Of a DNA stretch of 64,000 bases, positions 1-10,116 are shown piece after piece. Source of the stretch: Anniella stebbinsi. Lineage: Eukaryota > Chordata > Lepidosauria > Squamata > Anniellidae. Numbering within the stretch: position 1 is the first letter of the stretch; each line of letters opens with the position of its first letter. The DNA lies in the NCBI GenBank assembly GCA_029215795.1, contig JARDYH010000005.1:36152001-36216000 (forward strand). Direction: 5' to 3'. The translations under genes and the position numbers were made by a program. Below the pieces are notes generated by a model, which ran no database searches, was not told where the DNA came from, and saw only the letters and a program-made list of their open reading frames with translations.

Positions 1-385
1 GTAAGATGCCACTTCCGCCATGCGCTGGGTTCGGACAACACGGCAACCTGTGATGCAGCGCAAGTAATTATGCTGGTCATGTGACCAGGACATGGGAGAG
101 GAAACAACACGCCCTAACTCTAACCCTAATTTATTTCCTTTGTTACTGCAAGTTCCTGAAAATAGGTTCTGGATCTAGGGCATATTGAGCTTATGCTCAA
201 CCAGAGAGGGAAGACCTCCTTCAGCTGGGGACAGAGCCCATTCTGTCCACGCATGAGCTCCAGCATATCCCTACGATCCAAAGCAGCGGCACCTTGGGAA
301 GCAGAGCAGAGCACTCAGCAAGGATGGGAGGCCGTGTGGCTGCCCTAGGGAAAGAGGCTCAATAGAGGACAGGTGGCCTACTCAC
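1..385 (-). other. PRPH: PRPH intron 5 (partial)
   Basis: Only the donor side of the intron is in the window. No repeat family or exon 6 sequence is recognised here. Confidence 0.75.
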
Positions 386-511
386 AGTTCCTTTGAGCCC
401 ATCCACCTCACAGGTGAGACTCTGGATCTGCCGCCGGGATTCATTCATCTCCTGCTTTGCCTGGCGAAGAGCCTCGTGGTTCCGGTTAGCTGCATCTGAC
501 AGGTCAGCAAA
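386..511 (-). CDS. PRPH: PRPH exon 5 (126 bases, coil 2)
   Basis: It encodes 42 residues, [11 protein letters not shown] through CEVDGLKGT. It is bounded by a TTGCAG acceptor and an ACT/GTGAGT donor. This is the most peripherin-specific exon in the window. The next exon (coil 2 with the rod-end motif) is not found in 1-385 and must lie left of the window. Confidence 0.94.
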
Positions 512-3500
512 CTGCAAAAGAGTGGGGGTGTCAAGACAGGGGAAAGAGCCCAAATCCTGGCATTATCCAGACCAATGAATAACAAATTATTCTGTGTGCA
601 TACCGATAATGTAACTGCAAAACCTGGCAGGTGTTTGCAGGACCCTTTCTCACGTAGTTCTACTACTTTCTGATGGGAAAATCTCAAAGAGGGCTCACAG
701 ACAATGACAGGGTTCAGACAACACGATAACCAATGGTGGTTTAAATAGTCAAAGGTTGGTTATTTAACTCAATGTGGGTTCTCGTATTGTATGGAGCGAG
801 TTTTTAAACCAATGGTTAGTAATTTGGCCGAAATAACAACACAAATAACCAATACTGTGCAGAGTTGGCTATTTGAACCACCATTGGTTATTGTGTTGTG
901 GGGAGTGTACCGTTGGTTATTTCCTTGGCCACTATTGGTTATTTCATCAGCCACAGAGTCGCAAAGCAAGAGTGGTCAAAGCGGTGGCTATTGCTCTAGT
1001 CCAGCCAGCAGGATAGATTTTTGGCAGCAATGGCTGATGGGATACTAGCAGGAGGACTGAGTAGGGAGAGAGGGCAGGGGATGAGTGAGTCAACTCAGTG
1101 TGGACTAATAGTCAACTCAACACTGATCCTAAACCACACCACAGTTGATTATCATGCTGTGTGAGGAGTACCCCCTAGATGGACAACTATCTAGTTGATT
1201 ATTACCCCACCATTGACTATTGTGTTGTCTGGATGTCAAGGAGATGACATAATGGCTTGTCATCTCCTTGACATATTCCCTGGTAGGCGGGGGGAAAGCA
1301 TCCTGCAGGAAAGAGAAGCAGGAAGGGGAAGGCTTTCTGCCATTGCTCAGCATTGGGGCTTAGGGACCCAGCGTCAAGCATCGACTGAAGCCAGAATGCT
1401 CCCCACCTACTGTTCCCACAGGAAAGGTTGCCAGGGATGCCTTTGCTATGAGGCAGAGGCACTTGCCTCCAACAAACAGGGCGGAGCGGGGGGTGGGAAA
1501 GGAAGAACCTGGTAACCAAAAGTTTTGGCTTGGCTAGCAAGGGAAGCCCAAACTTGTGACTCCCTGCATATAGGAACATGGGGGACATATACTTGGACAG
1601 CCTCTTTTTCTATCTAACCCAGTATTGTCTGCTCTGGCTGGCAGGGGCTCAGGCAGAGGCCACTGCTATCAAGTGCTATCTGATCCTTTTCAGCTGCCAG
1701 GGATTCTGGGCTCCTTCTGCATGCCAACCATGTGCTTGACCCCTATGGTTCCTCCTCCAGACTTGCACCAGCTACCTGTCAATCTGTGCAACCAGCTCTC
1801 TGCCTTCAAGGAGCTCAGGACAGTATATATGGGATTCACACAAATTTATCCTCACAGCAGCCCTGCGTGGCAGGCTAGCCAGGGAGTTTCAAGGCTGAGC
1901 AGAGATTTGAACCCAGATCTAATGCTATCCATTCATACTACCCAGCCAATTTGCAAAAATATGCCCCACCCCATCCTCTTGTAGTCACACCCAGTTTAGG
2001 TACCTTGGATTTGTACCACTCTTCCGACTCCTGCAGATTCTTGACAGCGATGCTCTCGTACTGGGTGCGGATCTCTCGCAGAGCAGCCGTCAGGTCCGGC
2101 TTGGCCTGCTCTACCTCCACTTGCACCTGCTGCTGGCTGTGGATGCTCACCTGCATGTCATGCAGCTCCTGAGTGCATCAGGCATAGATGGAGACATGTC
2201 AGACACGGCCAGTCACACACACTGCCACACGATGTGAGCGGACATGCAAAAGAGGCAGCGGAATGCACAAAAGCACACATCCACAAGCAGACCCATCATA
2301 AATAAGACACAATAACATTACACAGGGCAATGGAAGAAGCATATAGAGGGACGGCCAGGCAGGAACACATAACAAGACCCAGGAACCCACCACAAAGGGC
2401 CTGTTTAGATGACACTTCAGGCTCTGTGGTTAGTGAAACTGTGGTTCTCTGGGGTTAGCGCTAACCACAAACTGTGGTGTCACACACAACACTTTAAGCC
2501 ATGGTTAGAGGGGCTAACCCTGCTGCAGATGGTCCGACTGTGGTTAGTGAGTGAGCAGGGTTCAGCAAAACGCATCACACAAGACACCTTAAACCCTGCT
2601 GCTTAACCAAAAGCCTTAATCAGCAGGGTTTAAGGTGTCTTCTGAACAGGCCCATGGAGTAGCACACAGAGAACAGAGGCACCACAAAGCAGATGCCCAC
2701 CAGAGGAAACATCAGACAGATGAAACAGCAAAAAGGGTTGTCAGCAACTACTCACTGCATGCAAGGGTCTATCAACCAGGTTAGCCCTGTAAACTGCCCA
2801 GGGAGCTTCGGCCACGGGGTGGTATATAAATGCAATAAATAAATAATAAATACATTCATAATCCCGGATAGAAGTTATTCTGCCCACACATCCAAGGGTG
2901 GAGCTGGGGGTGCAACTGCATTTCTGCTATCCACCACTTGCTGGAGCACAAGCAAAGTGGCTTCTGCAGGGCTCTCAGGACCTCACAAATGAAAGTACTC
3001 TGCCCAGCTCTCTCGCTAAACTCATCCACATCATCTCTCCTGACACAGCCGTATATCTACCACCTCCTCTGCAGCCCATAACTGCCTCCCGAGGCTGACA
3101 CCACCATCTCCAGGAGCATGTGGTCATTGTGGCTAGCCATTGGGTTAGGGGAAAAGATATGCTGTTGCTAGGCAGGTACAGAATGTCATCCCACAGCCTT
3201 ATGCAACCAGGGGAAGCAGCGGCAACCAGGGGAAGCAGAGGTGACCAGGACAAATGTCCCACCCGTCCAATGGAATGGGCCAATTTTAGAGGGCTCTGCT
3301 GGATTCACAACCACGTCTGCACAAGACAGCCAAATGGGGATTTCTACTGCCAGGGGTTGGGAAGCCCCTCACCTGCCCGCAGCCCAGGTGACAGCTCCAT
3401 TATTTCCCCCTACCTCTTCATGTAGTTTCTTGAGAAATTCAATTTCATCCATGAGGGATTCAATCTTGCGCTCGAGCTCCAGGCGTGAAAGGGTGGCATC

Positions 3501-6500
3501 ATCCACATCCTGCCATGTTGGGGAGGAGAAACAAACCACAATCAGAGCCACGGTGAATAGCCCATTCCTTTCAACTAGAACCGGGGCAGCGGACGACAAG
3601 GGAAAACAACATGGTGCCCATAGGCACCAGGCTGCCTATGGACACCTCTCTTGGAGCCCACCAGGCTGCCTGTTCTTCCTGATGTTTATTCTATTTCCTA
3701 AGACTTCAAAAAAAAAATTCTTCCTGCCATGCTGCAAACCAAGGGCTGCCCTCCAGCACTATCTTTGGGCCTGTTCAGATGACATGCTAAACCATGGTTA
3801 AGCCGCTACATCTTTTGCAGTAAATAGCTAGTGAACATGTTTAAACCGTGATTATGTATTCGCCATGGTTAGGAATGGTTACACGACACGCTAAGCCATA
3901 ATGTTTAGCTCAAAATGCTTAATCACTGTGTTGTCTGAACAGGGTCTTTATCTGGGTTCAAAAGAGTGGCTTTGTGTTTTGGAGCTCAGACCCCACCTCT
4001 GCCTTGCACTTGAGTTCCTGGGCAAGTTACTTCCCTTTTAGTCTCACCAGTTTGCCTTCTGGGAAATGGGTGCTTTTTGTCCAGCCATGGCAACTGTGGC
4101 CGCTATTTTATGAACAGGAAAGTGCCACTCCTGTGGCAGCCATTTTGTGAGAATGCCCAAAATACTCCCTCAAAATTCTGAATACGCCCACCAACCCCAA
4201 AAGTTTGAAGACCCCTGTATCAGCCAGGCTGGCACGTGGGTGAGGAGCCAGAGCATGATTTCTTGGTTCAACACAATGGGGAGCTGATCAATGCCATTTC
4301 TGGCAGCCATAAGAACAAGGCTTGAGCCTTGACATCCAAGTGGTGGATGAGAACAAATGTGCAAGTGTACACTCACCCATGTATGGGTGCAACAGCAAAT
4401 AAGTGTGACAGTTTGCAAATGGCCATGAGCCTGTGAGCCATGAGCCTGTAAGTACACAAGCACAAGTGTGAAAGGGGGCACAAGAGAACCGAGTGTGCCA
4501 CTCCTCTTGCTTTGCCACATCTATAGGTTTGCTCACCTTGCGGAATAGAACCAGGTTATTCTCAGCATCCTCACGTTTGTGCATTTCTTCATCCAGCCTG
4601 TAGAGGGCAGAGAACAGCAAAGAGCTAGAAATAGGGCTTTATACTAGCTTTATTGTGTTTTCTATATTGTATGTTATTTTGTGTTTTTAGATTGTTGTCT
4701 GTTTTATATTTCTTAAAATGATTTCATGGCTTTAATTTTTGTGAACCGTCCAGAAAGCTTCAGCTATAGGGCAGTATAAAATTGCAATAAAATAAGTAAA
4801 TAAATCCAAGCTCCGATCACACTCTGCCCTAATCCTCAAACCCCAATGCCTATTTTGCTAGGTCAGAAATAGTCATCTGTATCTATCCCTTCATGACCTT
4901 TGGACTCCACTTTCAGTGGCCAAGATGGAGGGAACAACCAAGCAACTTTGCGGCACATATGAGCTATTGCCTGTACCTAACTTGCTGGTGTCTGTCATGC
5001 CTAATTCTTACCCCATGGTTACAACAGGGCAGGAATGCAGAACTTCAGGGCTGGAGTCCACCTCCAGCCCGCCAGTGTTCCGCAAAGTGACCACATGAAA
5101 AGGAGGACAGGGCTCCTCTATCTTTAACAGATGTACAGAAAAGGGAATTTCAGCTGGTGTCATTTGTATGCATGCAGCAAACTTGTGAAATGTCCTCTTC
5201 ATCACAACAGTTACAGCTGCAGGAGCCCTGCTCTTTTTTGTATCTGGTCACGCTAGGCAGGACTCCTACAGCTATAACTGTTGTGATGAAGCGGGAATTT
5301 CACCAGGTACTGCATACATTTAAATGACACTTGCTGAAATTCCCTTTTCTACACAACTGTTAAAGATATCGGAAGCCGGTCCTCCTTTCCATATGGCCAC
5401 CCTAGTGTTCCGCAAATAGCCCCACCCCTTTTCCCAACCACTGATCATTTGGTGTTTTCCCGGTTGGTGTGCAGTTTTTTCTCTGTTCTAATAGGCTGAA
5501 CTGCTTCTCTAAGGCTTAGTTACTGGCAGTAAGAGTTTTAAGCTAAAGCATGCTGATTTTGTTTTGTAATTTTGGCTCCGCCCCTTTTGCTTTCAGCCCC
5601 ACCCACCACTGGAATGCAGCCCCCAAGAGCAGGGCCGGCCCAAGGTACATTAGCACTTCCAGCAACATAGCAGTGATGCTGCTGCTAGCCCACCCAAGCA
5701 TGCTCGGCCCCTCCCTTATTTTCACTGCTGCAGCCACACATACACACACACACACACGCTTTGTCTGGCCTGCATGTGCAGGAAACACCAACAAGCCATC
5801 CTCTCGCATGCCGGGTGGGAGTATGGGTGGGGCTGCCTTTCCACAAATCCTGTGTGGTACCTTCATTTCTGTTGTGGTGGGGATGGGACCTCTTGCAAGA
5901 GCCCTGCAGCTGGGGCACAAGTTGGGAGCAGCCGGGCAGGCAGAAGCAAGTAGTTAGCCAGGCTGCTGGCTGACTGAACAAGTGAGGGAGAAGCATAATA
6001 GTAGGGCCGGCCCTGCTGAGAGCTTCTCCAGAACTAAATGTGGCCCCTGGGCTGAATGCGGTTCAACAGGGGCCTGTCAAATGAACTTCTCCAGCTACCA
6101 AACATTCCTTTACTTTGTGCTAGGTGCTGTACAGAAGAGTAAATGAATGAAAGTCCTGCCCACAGGGTTTACTTACATCAGATAGTCAATACAGGAGACG
6201 GGGGGGGGGGGGGAGGTAAATATCAGGGATGGGACTAGGGAAATTTAGTTGGGAGGAGGTGATGCAGACCAAGTGAAATTAAGGTAATTCTAGAAATGCT
6301 CTGAAGGCTTCAGCAACATTCAGGACCTCCTCTGATTCCATGCTTTTTGAGGGTTATTCCTATTGTTATCTACCACTGGAGAAAATAGAAGTTTTTTTTC
6401 CAAAATGTAGGTGGTTACGGCCATTTGGCCACACCCTTCTCGTCGGATTATCTCCCCTAGCCCCCCCAAACCTGCCCGAGAAGATAAAAGGCAATATTAG

Positions 6501-9500
6501 GCACAGAGACAGGTTGAATCACAGGCAGCTCCATCGCTTTGCATGCATGAAGGGGACACACCCCATCTCTCTTCCAGGCTTCAGAAGCTTCTGCTTATCT
6601 GCCTCCTTCTCTTCCTCTGCCCCCATCCCAACCTGCCATAGCATGAGCTATGCCAGGATGCGGAAACTCAAACCCCACCCCACAGTGTCTTGAGGAATGC
6701 AGCCTCCGTTCTTCTATCGTGTGGCTGTAGTCCTTTTTTAAAATAAAAGAAATATGGGTAGCAGCGATATCTGCATGAAAGCCATTATTGCCTATGAGCC
6801 AGATGGGACCCCATATGCACTGCAGGTACCCCACCCATGATGGCATCTATTTCACATGGCCGATTGCCAACTCATAGGGACTCCATTGTGTCATTGTGTC
6901 GCCACCTCACATACAGATCTCTTAAGCTAAAGCAGCCTTTGCCAGCCAGGTGCTTTCCAGATGTGTTGGACTACAACTCTCATCATCCCACAGTTGGGCT
7001 AAAGTGATTCATACTAAGCTCCATAAATAGCCATCCCCTTCTCCTCTGCCTGCCCCATTGAGACATCACATGGCTGTCACAAAAACAATAGAAGGTCCAA
7101 AATTTGTCAGAAGGTTCATCCCTCCTGCCACACCCACCATCCTGTTGTTTCTATCCCATGCACCATTCTTCACTCTCCAATCCCATATAGTCAGCTCATC
7201 CTCCTCTTTTCTGGATGCCGGCGTTCCTTGCCTTTCTGCTCTTCAGTATCCATCCCCACCATGGCCACCAACACATGATGTCTGCTGGACCCATCCCATT
7301 AGTGATGCACCATGCCTGCCACACCCTTTTCACCCCACTGGCTCATCTCAAGGACCAGTCAGGAATTATGTTTCTTTTTCTGTGCACAGTAAGCCTCCCA
7401 TCTAGAACCACTACCTCTCTCCAGCCATCTTTTTACTGTGTGCATGTGCAAAACCTATCCCTCCTTAAAGTTCTGGATGGAACACTCTGGTTGAATTTGG
7501 ACAACACGATAGTCAATGGTGGGGTAATAATCAACTTTACAGTTGTCCATCTAGGGGGTACTCCCCACACAACATGGTAATAAATAATCAACTGTGGTGT
7601 GGATTAGGATCAGCGCTGAGTTGACTATGGCAGCATTCGGATGACACGATAGTCAATACAACTGACAATTGTTTCCCCCACCCCAGTTGCTTATCATGTT
7701 GTCCAAATTCAGCCGGTTTCTCATTCACTCTCTAACCACCTCCGCACTGGGTGTTTTCAGATGCAGGGCTCCTAGTGCTACCAACGAGGAGGCATTGTGA
7801 AGCTATTCTGTCTTCTCTTTCTTAATAGATTTTTTGCGATAAGAGGAGGGATAGAAGTGGTGGGGGAAAACCCCAGGAGGGTTATGAGTGGAAGAGACCA
7901 TTGTCTGACCCCCACTCCCACTGGAAAATTATGTGATCAGGCTGAGCAATGGCAGCCTAAAATGCTCATCTGGAAGCACCCACAATATCTGCCCAGAGTT
8001 GAAACAGAAACCAGGAGATTCTAATAAACCCTTTCAGTCTAGGGATACAGTTCAGAAGTCCTGACTCACACCTACCCGTCAGTAACATCTCTCTAATCCC
8101 AAAGTTCAAGTTAAATACTTCAAGTCACGGACCTACACAGTTATGCAGCACAGTTCTGTGAGTATTTACTCAGAAAGGCGTCCCATTGTAGGACTTACTC
8201 TCAGGAAAGTGTGCATCAGATTGCAGCCTTCATCATTGTTCAGTCACACAGACCCTTCCTCAGCATTGGATATACAACCCAGATTTGGGCATGCAGCAAT
8301 CCAGGAGTATATATAGCATATACAGTATAATCCAACATTGGGTATATAGCTAGATCCCAGATACTGCGATGCAACCATTAAACCCTTTCTTGGGACTAGG
8401 GATAAACCTGGTCTCCCAGCCCAGTATAGTCCTAGACCATCACCACTAAAGTTAAAAGGCTAGAATGCAAAAGAAAAACTGTTCTCATTGTTGAGCAGCA
8501 ATCTGACATTTCTTTATATATTCTGCTGCATATACAGAGTGAATAAGGGAAAGAATTAGATAGATTTAGTTGGTTCCTGTTTGTTTATTAATCATGGTGC
8601 AGAATTTGTATGTATTTATATGTACTTTTAGAGCTTAATTTTTGCATGTTTTGTTTCTGAGGAGAGCTGGAAATTAAGGATGTGAAGATTAGAGCCCAGA
8701 AGGTCCCACTCACTTCTGCACCTTCCTGAATCCCACCTCCCACATCACTAGACTGCCACTCCTCAGAGTGAGCCGGAAAACACAGGGGGCCCTTGGCTTT
8801 CTGCTGTCCTTAATGAGTCACTCTCTTTTTCTGAGTTCAGTCCCAGCTGCATCTTGCTGTAATGACCCATTGCTTGCCAGGAGACCTGCAATCTCCACTC
8901 TCTGCTGTTACCACCAGCTAAATCTCTTCCTCTCTTCAAAAGATGGTGTTAGGAGTGCCAGAACTAACTGCAGCCTGCCTAGAAACCCTCTTCCCTATTT
9001 CCAAACTAAGCCCGCTAGCAGAGTTTGTTGAGTCAAGAGCAGGGAAAGGCACTCTGCATACGTTCAGAGGCATTCTCTTTCCCCGCCCCAGGATCTGCGC
9101 ACTGAGTTACTGATTCGAATGAAACTCAGATTTAAAGAGACAGTGTTCTCTCCCTAGCTTAATTCTCTTTGACCCCTCCCATCATCCGAATTTAGAGCTA
9201 GAGAAGCCAAGAGCAACCAGCCTACTGCTTCCACTGCTACCCGCCCGCCCCACACGGAGGAGACCCCAGGCATCCAGGCGGCCCCGCCCCCTCTCTCACC
9301 TCTGCTTGAGAGCGGCCAAGTCCTCGGCCAGGTTGTCCCTCTCGACCTGCAGCCGGTCGCGGTCCTTGCCCAGCCCGTCCACCAGCCTGCGCAGCTCGCG
9401 GAGTTCATCCTGGAAGAGGTCTCCGGCGCGGGTGGGCTCCTGGGCGCGGGCCTGGCTCAGCTCGGCCAGCAGGGCAGCGTTCTGCGTCTCCAAGTAGCGC

Positions 9501-9865
9501 ACTTTCTCGATGAAGCTGGCGAAGCGATCGTTGAGCTCCTGCAGCTCCTGCTTCTCGTTGCTTCGCGTGGCCAGGAACTCCTGGTTCAGGGCATCGGCCA
9601 CCGAGAAGTCCAGCTTCTCCGCGCTGCTGTAGGCATAGCGCGAAGACGCCGCCGCCGCCGCCGGCGTGCTGGAGCGCAAGAACAAGGTGCCGCCGCTGCC
9701 GCCACGGTAAGAGCGCAGCGAGGCCCCCGGCGAAGTCGCGCTCAGCAGCCGCGTGGCGGAAGAGGACGCGGCCAGGCGGGACGAGTACGACATCGGCGAC
9801 AGCATGGGGGGCGGCCCAAAGGTGCGGCGGTACGAGGTGGCGCGGATGCTACTGGAGTGGCTCAT
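386..9865 (-). CDS. PRPH: Peripherin, type III intermediate filament (exons 1-5 of a gene running off the left edge)
   Basis: Peripherin assembles into cytoplasmic intermediate filaments, mainly in peripheral and some central neurons. The visible coding sequence joins 9865-9300, 4597-4537, 3509-3414, 2168-2004 and 511-386 and encodes about 338 residues. Residues 1 to about 95 form the Ser/Arg-rich head, including a [10 protein letters not shown] motif; the rod begins near [13 protein letters not shown]. Exons 2-5 carry coil 1B and coil 2 sequence. Exon sizes after the first (61, 96, 165, 126 bases) follow the type III pattern. Peripherin is preferred over desmin and vimentin because of [20 protein letters not shown] in exon 1 and the [20 protein letters not shown] stretch in exon 5. 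The linkage to TUBA1C supports this, although desmin also lies near an alpha-tubulin (TUBA4A) in mammals. The end of coil 2 and the tail are outside the window. All visible splice sites are GT-AG and no reading-frame break is seen. Confidence 0.93.
709..905. mobile_element. Short foldback DNA-transposon remnant (MITE)
   Basis: The ends are inverted copies of about 40 bases. The left reads CAACACGATAACCAATGGTG and the right end reads, as reverse complement, CAACACAATAACCAATGGTG, both continuing to TTYAAATAG. There is no coding capacity. The tips (GTTCAGACAACAC-type) resemble those of the other MITEs in the window. Confidence 0.65.
1097..1236 (-). mobile_element. Truncated MITE, same family as the elements at 7489 and 11593
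   Basis: Read on the minus strand it matches the left half of those two elements: AGTCAATGGTGGGGTAATAA, then GGGGGTACTCC, then CAACTGTGGTGTGG. The other half is missing. Confidence 0.65.
1233..1274. repeat. Perfect 17-base hairpin in PRPH intron 4
   Basis: ATGTCAAGGAGATGACA (1233-1249) and its exact reverse complement (1258-1274) are separated by 8 bases. It directly abuts the truncated MITE, so it may be a rearrangement product. Confidence 0.85.
1838..1945 (-). mobile_element. Degenerate tRNA-derived SINE fragment
   Basis: The fragment contains CCTCACAGCAGCCCTG and GATTTGAACCCAGATCT, the box B-like and following parts of the squamate SINE seen in better copies at 19672 and 58335. It lies in PRPH intron 4. 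Confidence 0.45.
2004..2168 (-). CDS. PRPH: PRPH exon 4 (165 bases, end of coil 1B, linker, coil 2)
   Basis: It encodes 55 residues from ELHDMQVS to EEWYKSK. It contains [19 protein letters not shown], a conserved segment at the linker and start of coil 2. The acceptor is ACTCAG and the donor is AAG/GTACCT. The length is three bases more than the 162 of desmin-type genes. Confidence 0.93.
2397..2653. mobile_element. MITE with terminal inverted repeats, copy 1
   Basis: The left tip GGGCCTGTTTAGATGACACT pairs with the right tip, whose reverse complement is GGGCCTGTTCAGAAGACACC. The interior matches the element at 25151 almost end to end (for example GCAGATGGTCCGACTGTGG). No clear target duplication. 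Probably a non-autonomous hAT-like element, but the superfamily is uncertain. Confidence 0.8.
2785..2855 (+). mobile_element. LINE 3' tail fragment
   Basis: TAAACTGCCCAGGGAGCTTC followed by GGTATATAAATGCAATAAATAAAT is a typical squamate LINE/SINE 3' tail with a short A/T repeat. Only the tail is present. Confidence 0.5.
3414..3509 (-). CDS. PRPH: PRPH exon 3 (96 bases, coil 1B)
   Basis: It encodes 32 residues starting [19 protein letters not shown] and ending KKLHEE. It is bounded by a GGCAG acceptor and a GAG/GTAGGG donor. Ninety-six bases is the conserved type III exon 3 size. Confidence 0.94.
3510..4536 (-). other. PRPH: PRPH intron 2
   Basis: This 1027-base intron contains a MITE relative at 3767-3945 and an A-run at 3709. 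Nothing else is recognised. Confidence 0.85.
3767..3945. mobile_element. Related MITE with GTTCAGA-type tips
   Basis: The left tip GGGCCTGTTCAGATGACA and the reverse-complemented right tip CCTGTTCAGACAACACA form inverted repeats. The interior (ACCATGGTTAAGC, GCCATGGTTAGG) differs from the 2397 family. It lies in PRPH intron 2. Confidence 0.65.
4537..4597 (-). CDS. PRPH: PRPH exon 2 (61 bases, coil 1B)
   Basis: This exon begins with the last base of the split Arg codon after a TACAG acceptor and ends in ...LVLFRK before GTGAGC. It encodes [20 protein letters not shown]. Sixty-one bases is the invariant size of this exon in type III filament genes. Confidence 0.93.
4622..4805 (+). mobile_element. 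LINE 3' untranslated tail
   Basis: A T-rich stretch leads into GTGAACCGTCCAGAAAGCTT and GGCAGTATAAAATTGCAATA, with an AAATAAGTAAATAAAT tail. It matches the end type seen at 2785 and is probably L2/CR1-related. Confidence 0.5.
5086..5403. mobile_element. Palindromic element with a 12-base target duplication
   Basis: The two halves are inverted copies: GAAAAGGGAATTTCAGCTGG on the left pairs with GCTGAAATTCCCTTTTCT on the right, and ATCACAACAGTTACAGCTGC pairs with GCTATAACTGTTGTGATGA. The element is flanked on both sides by AGTGTTCCGCAA (5074-5085 and 5404-5415). The same family recurs at 20265. It has no coding capacity and lies in PRPH intron 1. Confidence 0.8.
5455..5600 (+). repeat. Interspersed repeat family with GTTACTGGCAGTAAGAG core
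   Basis: The stretch from AGGCTTAGTTACTGGCAGTA through TTTTGGCTCCGCCCC and CCACCCACCACTGGAATGCA recurs at 31415, 35440, 51695 and 62200. No ends or class could be assigned. Confidence 0.5.
5734..5758. repeat. CA microsatellite
   Basis: An imperfect run of alternating C and A in PRPH intron 1. A run of at least 14 G follows at about 6200-6214. Confidence 0.9.
6940..7000. repeat. Half copy of the CCAGATGT...ACTACAACTC foldback family
   Basis: CTTTCCAGATGTGTTGGACT and ACAACTCTCATCATCCCACA match the left arm of the foldback elements described at 61172 and 33690. The right arm is absent. Confidence 0.5.
7489..7715 (+). mobile_element. MITE with TTSGGACRACACGA tips, copy 1
   Basis: Left tip GGTTGAATTTGGACAACACG; right tip as reverse complement CGGCTGAATTTGGACAACAT. 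The interior is nearly identical to 11593-11820 (for example GTGGATTAGGATCAGCGCTG and TAGGGGGTACTCCCCACACA). It lies in PRPH intron 1. Confidence 0.8.
9300..9865 (-). CDS. PRPH: PRPH exon 1 (head and start of rod)
   Basis: The start is ATG at 9865-9863 with G at -3, followed by MSHSSS. The exon encodes 188 full residues plus two bases of an Arg codon and ends at a GTGAGAG donor. The head has many Ser and Arg residues and a short alanine run coded by repeated GCC triplets near 9650-9662. Coil 1A starts around residue 103 with the type III signature [20 protein letters not shown]. The exon is very GC-rich, which produces long but meaningless reading frames on the opposite strand. In human peripherin exon 1 ends at the same ALKQR position. 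Confidence 0.94.
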
Positions 9866-9977
9866 GGCTGTGGCGGAGGCGGAGGCGCGGGAGAGAGATA
9901 GAAAGGTGGCTGCTCAGGGGGGCAGGTCCGAGAAGTTCCTGGAGGGGAGAAGGAGGCGGCGGTTTCGCGGATGCCGC

Positions 9978-9983
9978 TTTATA
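9978..9983 (-). promoter_or_regulatory. PRPH: TATA box of PRPH
   Basis: On the minus strand the sequence reads GCGTATAAAGCGG, a good TATA box 113 bases upstream of the PRPH ATG. A start site about 25-30 bases downstream (near 9950) would leave an untranslated leader of about 85 bases. The surroundings are GC-rich. Mammalian PRPH is also a TATA-type gene. The start site itself is inferred. Confidence 0.75.
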
Positions 9984-10116
9984 CGCGGCCAAGTCCTGCA
10001 CGGGAGGGGAAGGGGGCAGCAGCAGCGGCAGGCTCCTCCTCTCTTGGATGCGGCCCAGAGCCCCGCAATGCAGCCCCATCGGCTGGGAAAGGGAACCACC
10101 CAACCCAGCCGCCCTG

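Larger units (their letters stand above)
512..2003 (-). other. PRPH: PRPH intron 4
   Basis: This 1492-base intron carries two foldback transposon remnants, a perfect 17-base hairpin and a degenerate SINE, listed separately. The rest shows nothing recognisable. Confidence 0.85.
2169..3413 (-). other. PRPH: PRPH intron 3
   Basis: This 1245-base intron holds one complete MITE (2397-2653) and a LINE tail ending in AATAAATAAAT near 2855. The remainder is unassigned. Confidence 0.85.
4598..9299 (-). other. PRPH: PRPH intron 1
   Basis: At 4702 bases this is far longer than its mammalian counterpart. The growth is explained by repeats: a LINE tail (4622-4805), a palindromic element (5086-5403), a CA microsatellite, a G run, and a foldback MITE (7489-7715). 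The stretch 7720-9299 shows no recognised element apart from a short sequence near 8144-8225 seen elsewhere in the window. Confidence 0.85.

Noticed and set aside
9300..9865. Desmin or vimentin as the identity of the filament gene
   Set aside because: Exon 1 ends with the peripherin-type AEDLAALKQ and exon 5 has [20 protein letters not shown], where desmin and vimentin differ. Exon 4 is also longer than in desmin.
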